From Phycisphaerae bacterium (GTDB lineage Bacteria > Planctomycetota > Phycisphaerae > Sedimentisphaerales > Anaerobacaceae), in NCBI GenBank assembly GCA_030609625.1, contig JAUWBX010000082.1:1-7421 (forward strand): a DNA stretch of 7,421 nucleotides, written 5' to 3'. The position numbers and the translations under genes are program-made. Below, in pieces: positions 1 to 5,829 of this stretch; positions within the stretch are counted from its first letter, which is position 1; every line of letters begins with the position of its first letter. The notes beneath the pieces are model-generated. The model was not told the origin of the DNA, did not search any database, and saw only the letters and a program-made list of their open reading frames with translations.

Positions 1-489
1 TTCCCGACCATCGGCACCGGCCCCGATGCCTATCGGTGGATATCGCCTCCCAAACCCGCCAAACCACTACCCACTACCGCCTCGCACTGCTGGGATGGCG
101 ACACAGTTGCTGCGCTCAGCGACAAATTAGTGCCGCGGAACTCAAACGACCACAGCATTCCGCGTTTCACATGGTGGGGCCACAAAGGCACAACCGAATG
201 GGTGCAGTACGATTTCGAGCAGCCAAGAAAAGTCTCCGGCGTATCGGTTTACTTCTTCGACGATACCGGCGGCGGAGGATGTCGCATTCCGAAGTCCTGG
301 CGATTGCTGTATAAAGATGTTGACCAGTGGCAGCAGGTATCGAATGCCGGCGGCTACGGCCTGGAAAAGGATGAGTTCAACAATGTAAAATTCGACCTGG
401 TGCAGACGACGTCGTTGCGCCTGGAGGTACAGTTGCAGCCGAACTTCTCCGCCGGTATCCTCGAATGGCAAGTTAACACGGACCAGTAG
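1..489 (+). CDS. GH127/DUF1680 family glycoside hydrolase, C-terminal part (5' end outside window)
   Basis: The frame is open from the first base to the TAG at 487-489 and gives the last 162 residues. Family members are usually well over 600 residues, so this is only the C-terminal beta-sandwich. It carries what I recognise as the characteristic tail of bacterial GH127 (beta-L-arabinofuranosidase-like) proteins: NDHSIPRFTWW, then GTTEWVQYDF, a YFFDDTGGG segment, IPKSWRLLYKD, and a closing LRLEVQLQPNFSAGILEW. The catalytic glutamate and the zinc-site cysteines lie in the upstream (alpha/alpha)6 barrel and cannot be checked. The likely role is removal of L-arabinofuranose or related sugars from plant polysaccharides. 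An isolated discoidin-like sugar-binding domain of another hydrolase is the main alternative. The ORF ends without a strong terminator. Family call is from recalled motif patterns, not a search. Confidence 0.8.
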   Translation, partial: FPTIGTGPDAYRWISPPKPAKPLPTTASHCWDGDTVAALSDKLVPRNSNDHSIPRFTWWGHKGTTEWVQYDFEQPRKVSGVSVYFFDDTGGGGCRIPKSWRLLYKDVDQWQQVSNAGGYGLEKDEFNNVKFDLVQTTSLRLEVQLQPNFSAGILEWQVNTDQ

Positions 490-644
490 TAAAAATATGC
501 AAACAATTCACTATGATGCCGAAAATACCTTGTAAACAAAGTTGCTGACAGCGACGGTATTTGGCTTCAGACAGTTATATCCTACATTGTTGGTTTTTGT
601 GAGCTTCTCTTGTCTCTCGTCCGTATTTTCTGATCGGAGAAATC
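490..644. other. Intergenic spacer with a weak imperfect hairpin
   Basis: No coding signal is seen. GCC-AAATACC (518-520 and 523-529, with a GA bulge) can pair with GGTATTT-GGC (556-565) across a 26-nt loop. A run of five T lies about 30 nt further on (near 594-598). The loop is long and the T-run is distant, so this is not a convincing intrinsic terminator, although it is the only structure between the two convergent genes that flank it. Confidence 0.3.
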
Positions 645-989
645 TTATGACTTTCCACACCGATCTAACGAACGTTTATAAATAACCATTAGAGGATATA
701 AGGAGTCTGCAACCCCAGCAACCAGATGCATATGATGAGGCCCGCCCCTCTTGACTACATCGAGTGTGCGCCTTTCAGGATTGTAATGCTTTATGCAGAC
801 GCCGTCTTCCCCAACTGGGTAGCCAAGTTCGCGAAAAGCAGTTCGTATTTCTTCGCAGATTTTGAAGCATTCGTCTTTGAAAGCCTTGATATAGTCTTTT
901 TCCCAGTCTTTTTTGCTGTCCTGGGTTTCTGCGTCCCGTGGGTTATTTGCAGCCTCAATAACAGAATCATTAACACGTACCCTATCCAC
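645..989 (-). CDS. Small hypothetical protein, unrecognised (114 aa, GTG start)
   Basis: I do not recognise this protein. It reads from GTG (987-989) to TAA (645-647). The first two thirds is hydrophilic and helix-prone, with DSKKDWEKDYIKAFKDE followed by an EEIRTAFRELGYPVGEDGV segment, which looks like genuine protein. The tail GGPHHMHLVAG contains a histidine pair; no signal peptide or membrane span is seen. Support for a real gene: a near-consensus promoter on the same strand about 80 nt upstream (1069-1097). Against: the GTG has only a poor Shine-Dalgarno (GAAGA, 3-nt spacing), whereas a strong GAGGAAAGG (1030-1038) precedes a TTG at 1021-1023 in a different frame that stops after 13 codons. 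The gene may be frameshifted near its start, or may have a short leader peptide. It converges on the GH127 gene. Confidence 0.45.
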   Translation of the reverse strand: MDRVRVNDSVIEAANNPRDAETQDSKKDWEKDYIKAFKDECFKICEEIRTAFRELGYPVGEDGVCIKHYNPERRTLDVVKRGGPHHMHLVAGVADSLYPLMVIYKRSLDRCGKS

Positions 990-1038
990 TTTTCTTCAAA
1001 GTTGTAAATGAGTACTTATCCAATGTTGCCCTTTCCTC
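982..1038 (-). promoter_or_regulatory. Strong Shine-Dalgarno and 13-codon leader reading frame ahead of the minus-strand gene
   Basis: On the minus strand GAGGAAAGG (1038-1030) is followed after six bases by TTG (1023-1021). That frame reads MDKYSFTTLKKSG and stops at TAG (984-982), overlapping the GTG start at 989-987. Skipping one base in the AAGAAAAG tract would join it to the downstream frame. It may be a coupled leader peptide or the original N-terminus separated by a one-base frameshift. Confidence 0.35.
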
Positions 1039-1068
1039 GGGTAAACCTTAGAATATTTCCAAACGAAC

Positions 1069-1097
1069 ATTATATACGTTTCATAGCTCCTTGTAAA
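1069..1097 (-). promoter_or_regulatory. sigma70-like promoter for the minus-strand hypothetical gene
   Basis: Read on the minus strand, TTTACA (1097-1092, five of six to consensus) is separated by exactly 17 bases from a perfect TATAAT (1074-1069). Transcription would start near 1062 and give a leader of about 70 nt before the GTG at 989. Confidence 0.55.
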
Positions 1098-1147
1098 GTA
1101 CAAAAACTTATTCGAAGCAGTGGAATTCGAGAAACTATATTTTTTTA

Positions 1148-1176
1148 TTTACTACATTCTGCTTTTTGCGTATAAT
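1148..1176 (+). promoter_or_regulatory. sigma70-like promoter for the malic enzyme gene
   Basis: TTTACT (1148-1153, four of six to TTGACA) and a perfect TATAAT (1171-1176) are 17 bases apart. The start would fall near 1183, leaving a leader of about 80 nt. It is back to back with the minus-strand promoter; the -35 boxes are 50 bp apart. Between them ATTCGA occurs twice in direct orientation (1110-1115 and 1125-1130), which could be an operator, but this is only suggestive. Confidence 0.55.
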
Positions 1177-1262
1177 CAGTAGGTTCTCGGGGTCGTACAG
1201 ATAAAAGGTGCTTTTGAAGTATCTGGGTAATTACTTGAGAAACAGAAAGTATTGTTTGACTT

Positions 1263-2660
1263 ATGTTTAGTTTGGAAGATACAAGCCGGGTACAGCACTA
1301 TGCTTCTTCAGGAGCTTTTACCCTGCGCTGTACCATTCCTGATAATCCTGATACCTTTAATATCTTGACTTCTGCAATTAATCAGGTTGCCGGACACATA
1401 GGCCCCGTAAGTTCTACTGGGCCAGAAAGTGGACATAAAGTACGCGACGTGACTGTCTATTTAAGTGAGAAGAGTCAGCTTGATAAGCTATTGACAATGA
1501 CAGAGCCCATCGAGGGCCTGAAAGTTGTAGGTATCACCGACGGGATAGACAGGATAATCGAGATACACCGACGCGGATCGATTGAAGTAGTTAGCAGGGT
1601 GCCTCTGAAGAGCCAAACTGATTTGCGAATGCTATATACACCTGGTGTTGCATCAGTCTGTGAAGAGGTAAAAAAGAATCCTGCCATGGCCTGGGAGTTG
1701 ACAGGCATTTGCGATAGAGTCGCAATTGTAACCAACGGAACAGCAGTTCTAGGACTGGGAAATATTGGCCTCTTACCTTCGTTGCCGGTTATGGAAGGCA
1801 AAGCGGCAATCATGGCTGAATTTGTTGGTGTAAGTGGGTTTCCTGTGCTAATCGACACTAAGGATATCGACACCTTTGTTGAGACGGTTGTTCGAATAGC
1901 ATCGGGCTTTGGTGCAATCCAACTCGAGGACGTCGCGGCACCGGCTTGTTTTGAGATCGAAGAGAGATTAAAAGCCAAATTAAACATTCCTGTCTTTCAT
2001 GATGATCAGCATGGTACTGCTACGGTTGTTCTGGCAGCGCTTATGAGCGCGCTTAAGCAGTTAGGCAGAACGCCCGAGGAGTGTTCAGTTCTTATGTTAG
2101 GAGCGGGTGCCGCTGGCTACGCCGTAAGCTTGATGCTTCACGAGTTCGCCATTGGCGATATTGTCATCTATGACTCAAGGGGTCCTCTTTATCGTGGACG
2201 AACAGAGAATATGAACCCCTATAAACAACATCTAACAGAAATTACTAACAAAAACAATCAAAAAGGTACTTTAGCTGAGGCTTTTGCTGGCAAGGATATC
2301 TTTATAGGGCTGTCCCGTCCGAATATTATCAGCAAGGACATGATTGCGTCAATGGCTGAAGACCCAATCGTCTTTCCCTTAAGTAATCCCATCGGTGAGA
2401 TAAGCAAAGAAGAAGCTATTCAGGCCGGTGCTGCCATTGCTGCCGACGGTCGAGATATCAATAATGCTCTGGCCTATCCAGGCATTTTCAGAGGTGCTCT
2501 GGACGCGAGGGCTACCGAGATTAACATGTCAATGAAGTTGGCTGCAGCCGAAGAACTGGCCAACATGGCGCTACCGAACGAACTGTTGCCTGATATTTTG
2601 GACAGAGCGGTGCATAAGCAGGTGGCTAAGGCAGTTGCCGCAGCGTGGCAAAGAGCATGA
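1263..2660 (+). CDS. Malic enzyme (oxaloacetate-decarboxylating malate dehydrogenase) with N-terminal ACT-like domain
   Basis: Converts malate to pyruvate and CO2 while reducing NAD(P)+ in the cytoplasm. The protein has 465 residues. An ACT-like regulatory domain (about 17-95) precedes the catalytic core. Core motifs present: YTPGVA with catalytic Tyr125, GLGNIGLLPSLPVMEGKA with general-base Lys180, metal ligands Glu222-Asp223 in LEDVAAP and Asp248 in FHDDQHGT, and the Rossmann loop GAGAAG (280-285). The C-terminal part contains INNALAYPGIFRGALDARA. Two places differ from the usual family text: the NPxPE region reads SNPIGEI (374-380), and the GRSDxPNQxNN loop is shortened to DGRDINN (395-401). 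Asp304 after strand two does not settle NAD versus NADP. The ATG at 1263 is the only upstream start, since TGA sits at 1257-1259; it lacks a clear Shine-Dalgarno. The ACT domain suggests allosteric control, ligand unknown. Confidence 0.93.
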   Translation: MFSLEDTSRVQHYASSGAFTLRCTIPDNPDTFNILTSAINQVAGHIGPVSSTGPESGHKVRDVTVYLSEKSQLDKLLTMTEPIEGLKVVGITDGIDRIIEIHRRGSIEVVSRVPLKSQTDLRMLYTPGVASVCEEVKKNPAMAWELTGICDRVAIVTNGTAVLGLGNIGLLPSLPVMEGKAAIMAEFVGVSGFPVLIDTKDIDTFVETVVRIASGFGAIQLEDVAAPACFEIEERLKAKLNIPVFHDDQHGTATVVLAALMSALKQLGRTPEECSVLMLGAGAAGYAVSLMLHEFAIGDIVIYDSRGPLYRGRTENMNPYKQHLTEITNKNNQKGTLAEAFAGKDIFIGLSRPNIISKDMIASMAEDPIVFPLSNPIGEISKEEAIQAGAAIAADGRDINNALAYPGIFRGALDARATEINMSMKLAAAEELANMALPNELLPDILDRAVHKQVAKAVAAAWQRA

Positions 2661-2666
2661 TAATGA

Positions 2667-2891
2667 ATGAAGAAGTCCTTTAGGATAATAGAGGTCACAC
2701 CATTCTGCTGTCCTTGCTGCGATAGAAAATATAATGTAAGCGTTTTGTTCGTTGGCGTTCCCATCGTCCTCGGCAAAAAAGGTATCGAAAAAATCATCGA
2801 ATTGGATTTAAACGAGTCCGAAAAAGCCCAATTTAAAGAATCACTCGACCACGTAAAACAGCTCGCACTAAAGGTGGACAAACTCTTATAA
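2667..2891 (+). pseudogene. mdh: C-terminal remnant of lactate/malate dehydrogenase family gene
   Basis: The 74-codon frame resembles only the last quarter of bacterial malate dehydrogenase, which normally has about 310 residues. The match is clearest from KYNVSVLFVGVP (21-32) through VLGKKGIEKIIELDLNES (34-51) to a final amphipathic helix; family text there is like EYGVSDLFVGVPVKLGANGVEKIIEL followed by LTDEEK. The preceding residues, including a CCPCC cluster (14-18), may be the diverged counterpart of the usual LPCAAYLxGEYG strand. The NAD-binding domain, the catalytic His-Asp pair and the substrate arginines are all missing, so it cannot act as a dehydrogenase. It starts 6 nt after the malic enzyme stop with no clear ribosome site and a TGA directly upstream in frame. 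Most likely a decapitated mdh; a retained small protein is less likely. Confidence 0.7.
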
Positions 2892-2916
2892 CCCGCTTGC
2901 CGGGGGTATTGTTTAG

Positions 2917-2950
2917 CCCCGCCACCTGTGGGCGGGGTGTGTTGGTTTAC
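2917..2950 (+). terminator. Probable intrinsic terminator after malic enzyme/mdh remnant
   Basis: CCCCGCC (2917-2923) pairs with GGCGGGG (2931-2937) around a 7-nt loop and is followed by the T-rich but interrupted tract TGTGTTGGTTT. The stem is strong and the U-tract poor. It lies 25 nt after the stop codon of the mdh remnant. Confidence 0.5.
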
Positions 2951-3003
2951 TCATCACCGGTAAGCTTGCCCTGAATTAGCTGGCCGCCGTAAATTGGTGC
3001 AGG

Positions 3004-3040
3004 GTCATTCCGAGCGAAACGCAGCGGAGTCGAGGAATCT
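3004..3040. repeat. Dispersed-type intergenic element (GTCATTCCGAGCG ... GTCGAGGAATCT)
   Basis: A 37-nt stretch begins GTCATTCCGAGCG and ends GTCGAGGAATCT, with inner GCG-AAA-CGC (3014-3022) and outer ATTCC/GGAAT (3007-3011 with 3034-3038) pairings. Near-identical words are, from general knowledge, scattered between genes in many unrelated bacterial genomes. Only one copy occurs here, so the repeat status is inferred. Confidence 0.45.
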
Positions 3041-3043
3041 ATT

Positions 3044-3098
3044 AAAAAAACTTGTCATACGTAAAGCGCGTACGCGCTTTACGTATAAGCTGTTTTTT
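3044..3098. terminator. Perfect 30-bp palindrome flanked by A-run and T-run, likely bidirectional terminator
   Basis: Positions 3057-3086 equal their own reverse complement over 30 bases, with centre GCGCGTACGCGC. A run of seven A (3044-3050) lies on the left and six T (3093-3098) on the right, and AAAAAAC (3045-3051) can also pair with GTTTTTT (3092-3098). As RNA this is a long stem followed by U residues in either direction. It would insulate the mdh remnant from the ATPase operon. A cruciform or protein-binding palindrome is an alternative. Confidence 0.6.
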
Positions 3099-3135
3099 GA
3101 CACTACCTCCTATCCCCATTCACTATCTTGAGCGT

Positions 3136-3213
3136 ATCGAGAATCCAGCATCGAGCATCGAGAATCCAGCCCACCATAGGCGGACTTCCGCTTCGCTCCG
3201 GCATCGAGAATCC
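3136..3213 (+). repeat. Short direct repeats, ATCGAGAATCC family
   Basis: ATCGAGAATCC occurs at 3136-3146, 3157-3167 and 3203-3213; the first two extend to ATCGAGAATCCAGC. A shortened copy, ATCGAGC, lies between them. A different palindromic word, GCGGA-CT-TCCGC (3180-3191), separates copies two and three. Open frames across it give repeat-derived peptides only. The rest of 2951-3265 shows no gene. Confidence 0.6.
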
Positions 3214-3265
3214 TGTCTTCCGTCTCCCCTGTAGCTCATTAATCTCCCATAATATAAAATTTCTT

Positions 3266-3303
3266 TTGGCTATTTCTTGTCATTTGTCAAATAATACTAT
3301 AAT
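3266..3303 (+). promoter_or_regulatory. Promoter region of the V-type ATPase operon
   Basis: A perfect TATAAT (3298-3303) lies 15 bp after TTGTCA (3277-3282, five of six). An overlapping alternative is TTGGCT (3266-3271) with 18 bp to AATAAT (3290-3295). TTGTCA is itself repeated (3284-3289). Either pairing places the start at about 3302-3310, roughly 40 nt before ntpF. The region is AT-rich compared with its surroundings. Confidence 0.5.
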
Positions 3304-3346
3304 GTATTGCCTTTTATATATGTGCTTGTAAATATCAAGGATAGAA

Positions 3347-3652
3347 ATGGAATTGATAAAGAAAATCAAGCAGTCCGAAGCACAGGCCCAGGAAATTATC
3401 GAACAGGCCAAGGCTGAGGCGGCTAAGCAGGCTGAAAAGGGTAGAGAGAATCGGCTCGCGGCAATGACCGAAGCCGAGCAGCAAAGGAAGGAAGCGACCG
3501 AGGCTGCTGTCGCCGAAGCAAAGTCACAAGCAAACGCGGAAGTTGAGCGGCTTAAAGCCCAGGCCGAAGACCAACGCCGGCAATTGCGCGAAAAAACCGC
3601 TAATAAAATGGCCACAGCGGCCACAAAAGTAATGGATTACTTAAAAGGCTAA
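3347..3652 (+). CDS. ntpF: V-type ATPase peripheral stalk subunit F (G/H-like)
   Basis: The protein has 101 residues and is almost wholly alpha-helical: from about residue 5 to 90 it is a run of Ala, Glu, Lys, Gln and Arg with heptad-like spacing, typical of a peripheral stalk coiled coil. It would pair with NtpE to tie the catalytic head to NtpI, resisting rotor torque. Sequence alone of such coiled coils is weakly diagnostic; the call rests mainly on position as first gene before I-K-E-C, which is the ntpFIKEC order of Enterococcus hirae, and on the matching length. The ATG at 3347 has AAGGA (3337-3341) five bases upstream. No membrane segment is present. Archaeal naming would be AhaH. Confidence 0.8.
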   Translation: MELIKKIKQSEAQAQEIIEQAKAEAAKQAEKGRENRLAAMTEAEQQRKEATEAAVAEAKSQANAEVERLKAQAEDQRRQLREKTANKMATAATKVMDYLKG

Positions 3653-3715
3653 CCCCGTTAGAAATTCCACGGTGGATAAGAACGGGGTGCAAATAAGGCA
3701 AGATTTCTAACGGGG
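3653..3715 (+). repeat. Inverted repeat filling the ntpF-ntpI gap
   Basis: CCCCGTTAGAAAT (3653-3665) starts on the first base after the ntpF stop and is matched perfectly by ATTTCTAACGGGG (3703-3715), which ends six bases before the ntpI ATG. A second AACGGGG sits at 3681-3687, so the left arm has two competing partners. The right arm contains the only G-rich stretch that could act as a ribosome site for ntpI, so pairing would hide it. Confidence 0.75.
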
Positions 3716-3721
3716 CTAACT

Positions 3722-5689
3722 ATGGCCATTGCGCAAATGGCAAAAGTCATAATTGTCAGTCATCGCACGCAGGCTTCCGAGCTTCTCGAAGTGCTGCAGC
3801 GTGAAGGTATATGTCATATACTCAACGCAGACGAGGCGATTCTCAGCAGGGACTTCCCTGAGCTTGGTGCCTCGGCCGAACGGCCTAAAGATATCGAAGG
3901 GCTGTTAAATCGGCTCGAAAAGAGCATTGCGTTTCTCAAAAGTTACGCCCAGGCCCAAAAGGGTCTTGCCGGCGTCCTTTCACCGCGCACCGTCGTTGAT
4001 GAGCAATCATATAACAAGGTTGTTTCAGATAAGCAAATCTCAAAAATTATCGACCGCTGCGACCAGCTCGAAGCGTCAATGGAGAAAACAAAGGGCGAGA
4101 CTGAAAACTTCCACAGCACACTGGAGATGCTCAGTCCCTGGGCGTCTCTCGAAACACCCGTAGAGGAAATCGGCCGACTTCACAAGACTACCTGCTGGGC
4201 CGGGTTACTGCCTGTCCAGCAATTTGAGCAGACAGAAGAAAAACTGAGTGAGCCTGGCGCGGCAATCCAGCAAATAGGGACCGACAGCAGCAAGTGCGCC
4301 TGTCTTATCGTCGCTCTCAAAGAAAACGCCGACCAGGTTCAAAAACTGCTGCGGTCAGCCGAGTTCGAGCCGGTAAACTTCGAGCCGATGACCGGCACCG
4401 TTGCGGATTTGATTTCTGAGCACAGTGGAAAGCTGAAAAAGGCCGAGAACCAATTAAAGAGCCAGGTGGATGACGCGGCGAAGTTGTCCGAGAATCTGCT
4501 TAATCTCGAGATTCTTGACGACCATCATAAAAACCTGCTGAACAGAGAACAGACTAAGGATACCGCACCGGCGACGGAATGTACCATCCTTTTGGAAGGC
4601 TGGGTGAAGAAAAATGATTACGCTAAGTTAGAGAAAATAGTATCGGGTTTCGAGGCGTCGAGTTTGACAAAAATCGCACCGGCTGAAGACGAAGAGATAC
4701 CGGTCGAGATAGAGAATAAGAATATTATAAAACCTTTTGAGGTGATAACCCGCCTGTACGGTATGCCGAAGCATTTTGAAGTGGACCCGACAGTATTTCT
4801 GGCGCCGTTTTTTGCGTTGTTCTTTGCATTGTGTTTGACCGACGCCGGCTACGGACTTGTTATTATCGCCTTAATGATTTTCTTTATAAAGAAGATGCAG
4901 GGCGACAAAAAACTGATGTGGATGTTAGGGATTTGTGCCGGCGCAACTGTTGTGACAGGGGCGCTTACCGGCGGATGGTTCGGTGACGCAGTCCAGCAGT
5001 TTATACCTGTTTTGAAACCCTTACGGGAAAAGATGATATGGTTTGACCCGCTTGAGAAGCCGATGAAGTTTTTCATTTTGGCACTGGCTCTCGGTTATTT
5101 TCAGATTATGGCCGGGCTGGTTATTGCGCTCGGACACAACCTTAAACGAAAGGACTACATCGCTGCGGTGTGCGACCAGTTGACCTGGCTGGTTATGCTC
5201 AATTCGCTTGTGCTCCTTGGGGCAAGCAAGCTCGGACCGCTTCCTGCTGGAGTTGGAACGTTCTGTGGGTATCTGGCGCTTATTCCGGCAGGTATGATTT
5301 TGCTTTTTAGCCAGCGGGAAGGAGGCTGGGGCGGGCGAATAGGTATGGGAGCGTATAATTTGTTCAGCACGATATTCTATATGGGGGACGTGCTGAGCTA
5401 CTTGAGATTAATGGCGCTCGGTATGGTTACAGCCGGTCTGGCTATGGCGATAAACGTTATTGCCAAAATCGCCGGTGAAATACCTTACGGCATAGGAATT
5501 GTGTTGATGATATTAGTGCTTGTCGGCGGACACGGATTTAACCTGGCGATATCAGGGCTGAGTGCTTTTGTTCATACTTTGAGACTGCAATATGTAGAAT
5601 TTTTCCCCAAGTTTCTGGCTGGCGGCGGTAAATTATTTGAGCCGCTGAGCAAAGAGTATAAACACATTTATATTAAGCGTGAAACGTGA
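3722..5689 (+). CDS. ntpI: V-type ATPase membrane subunit I (subunit a)
   Basis: The 655-residue length fits the family. Residues 1-340 are the cytoplasmic arm that binds the peripheral stalks, with helical stretches near 105-130 and 230-275. Residues about 355-620 form the membrane part with some eight hydrophobic segments (near 356-371, 374-390, 398-417, 448-470, 485-501, 511-529, 545-580 and 588-615). Key residues are present: the DAGYGL turn (374-379), SYLRLMAL with Arg562, which corresponds to the essential ion-channel arginine of yeast Vph1 (Arg735), and HTLRLQYVEFFPKF with His618 and Arg621. It provides the ion half-channels next to the NtpK ring. The start could instead be Met6; Met1 gives the more usual length. 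No clear Shine-Dalgarno except CGGGG inside the upstream inverted repeat. The last codons (KRET) run into a GTGAAA-rich tract that grades into the following repeat array. Confidence 0.95.
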   Translation: MAIAQMAKVIIVSHRTQASELLEVLQREGICHILNADEAILSRDFPELGASAERPKDIEGLLNRLEKSIAFLKSYAQAQKGLAGVLSPRTVVDEQSYNKVVSDKQISKIIDRCDQLEASMEKTKGETENFHSTLEMLSPWASLETPVEEIGRLHKTTCWAGLLPVQQFEQTEEKLSEPGAAIQQIGTDSSKCACLIVALKENADQVQKLLRSAEFEPVNFEPMTGTVADLISEHSGKLKKAENQLKSQVDDAAKLSENLLNLEILDDHHKNLLNREQTKDTAPATECTILLEGWVKKNDYAKLEKIVSGFEASSLTKIAPAEDEEIPVEIENKNIIKPFEVITRLYGMPKHFEVDPTVFLAPFFALFFALCLTDAGYGLVIIALMIFFIKKMQGDKKLMWMLGICAGATVVTGALTGGWFGDAVQQFIPVLKPLREKMIWFDPLEKPMKFFILALALGYFQIMAGLVIALGHNLKRKDYIAAVCDQLTWLVMLNSLVLLGASKLGPLPAGVGTFCGYLALIPAGMILLFSQREGGWGGRIGMGAYNLFSTIFYMGDVLSYLRLMALGMVTAGLAMAINVIAKIAGEIPYGIGIVLMILVLVGGHGFNLAISGLSAFVHTLRLQYVEFFPKFLAGGGKLFEPLSKEYKHIYIKRET

Positions 5690-5696
5690 AAAGAGA

Positions 5697-5808
5697 AAAG
5701 TGTCTAAAGTGAGCTAAAGTGACTAAAGTGAGCTAAAGTGAAAAGATAATCCACAACTTTAGGCACTTTATACTTTAGGCACTCCAAACTTTAGACACTT
5801 TAGCTCAC
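5697..5808 (+). repeat. Head-to-head CTAAAGTG repeat array in the ntpI-ntpK gap
   Basis: The left half has four tandem units of 9-10 nt starting CTAAAGTGA (5704, 5714, 5723, 5733). The right half has ACTTTA words in reverse orientation (from 5756, 5764, 5772, 5788 and 5797). Perfect arms include AAAGTGTCTAAAGT (5697-5710) with ACTTTAGACACTTT (5788-5801), and GTGAGCTAAAGTG (5709-5721 and again 5728-5740) with CACTTTAGCTCAC (5796-5808). The transcript can form a long hairpin in several registers. Confidence 0.85.
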
Positions 5809-5811
5809 TAC

Positions 5812-5825
5812 TATACGAGATACGA
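5812..5825 (+). repeat. 14-nt motif TATACGAGATACGA, copy upstream of ntpK
   Basis: Identical over 14 bases to 6404-6417 upstream of ntpE, although the surrounding repeat arrays are unrelated. It sits directly after the right arm of the array and ends 18 nt before the ntpK ATG. Confidence 0.65.
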
Positions 5826-5829
5826 AAGA

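Noticed and set aside
36..314. Plus-strand open frame over the GH127 end, and minus-strand frames at 142-471 and 354-539
   Set aside because: They overlap the GH127 frame, which has clear family motifs; the alternatives have arginine- or cysteine-rich low-sense translations and no start signals.
518..565. Intrinsic terminator after the GH127 gene
   Set aside because: Stem is imperfect, the loop is 26 nt and the T-run is about 30 nt downstream of the stem.
726..1007. Plus-strand open frame opposite the 645-989 minus-strand gene
   Set aside because: Its translation is the hydrophobic, phenylalanine-rich type expected from the antisense of a charged protein, and it has no promoter or ribosome site, whereas the minus strand has both promoter and plausible protein composition.
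1475..1987. Long minus-strand open frame inside malic enzyme, and similar minus-strand frames inside the ATPase genes (3280-3624, 6385-6807, 7209-7415)
   Set aside because: They are antisense shadows of well-supported genes, rich in serine or cysteine, with no independent signals.
3136..3213. Possible CRISPR array
   Set aside because: Repeats are only 11-14 nt, spacers are unequal and very short, there is no leader and no cas gene.
3052..3331. Two overlapping open frames in the repeat-rich region
   Set aside because: The peptides are translations of the palindrome and ATCGAGAATCC repeats (RIENPA-like iterations), without ribosome sites.
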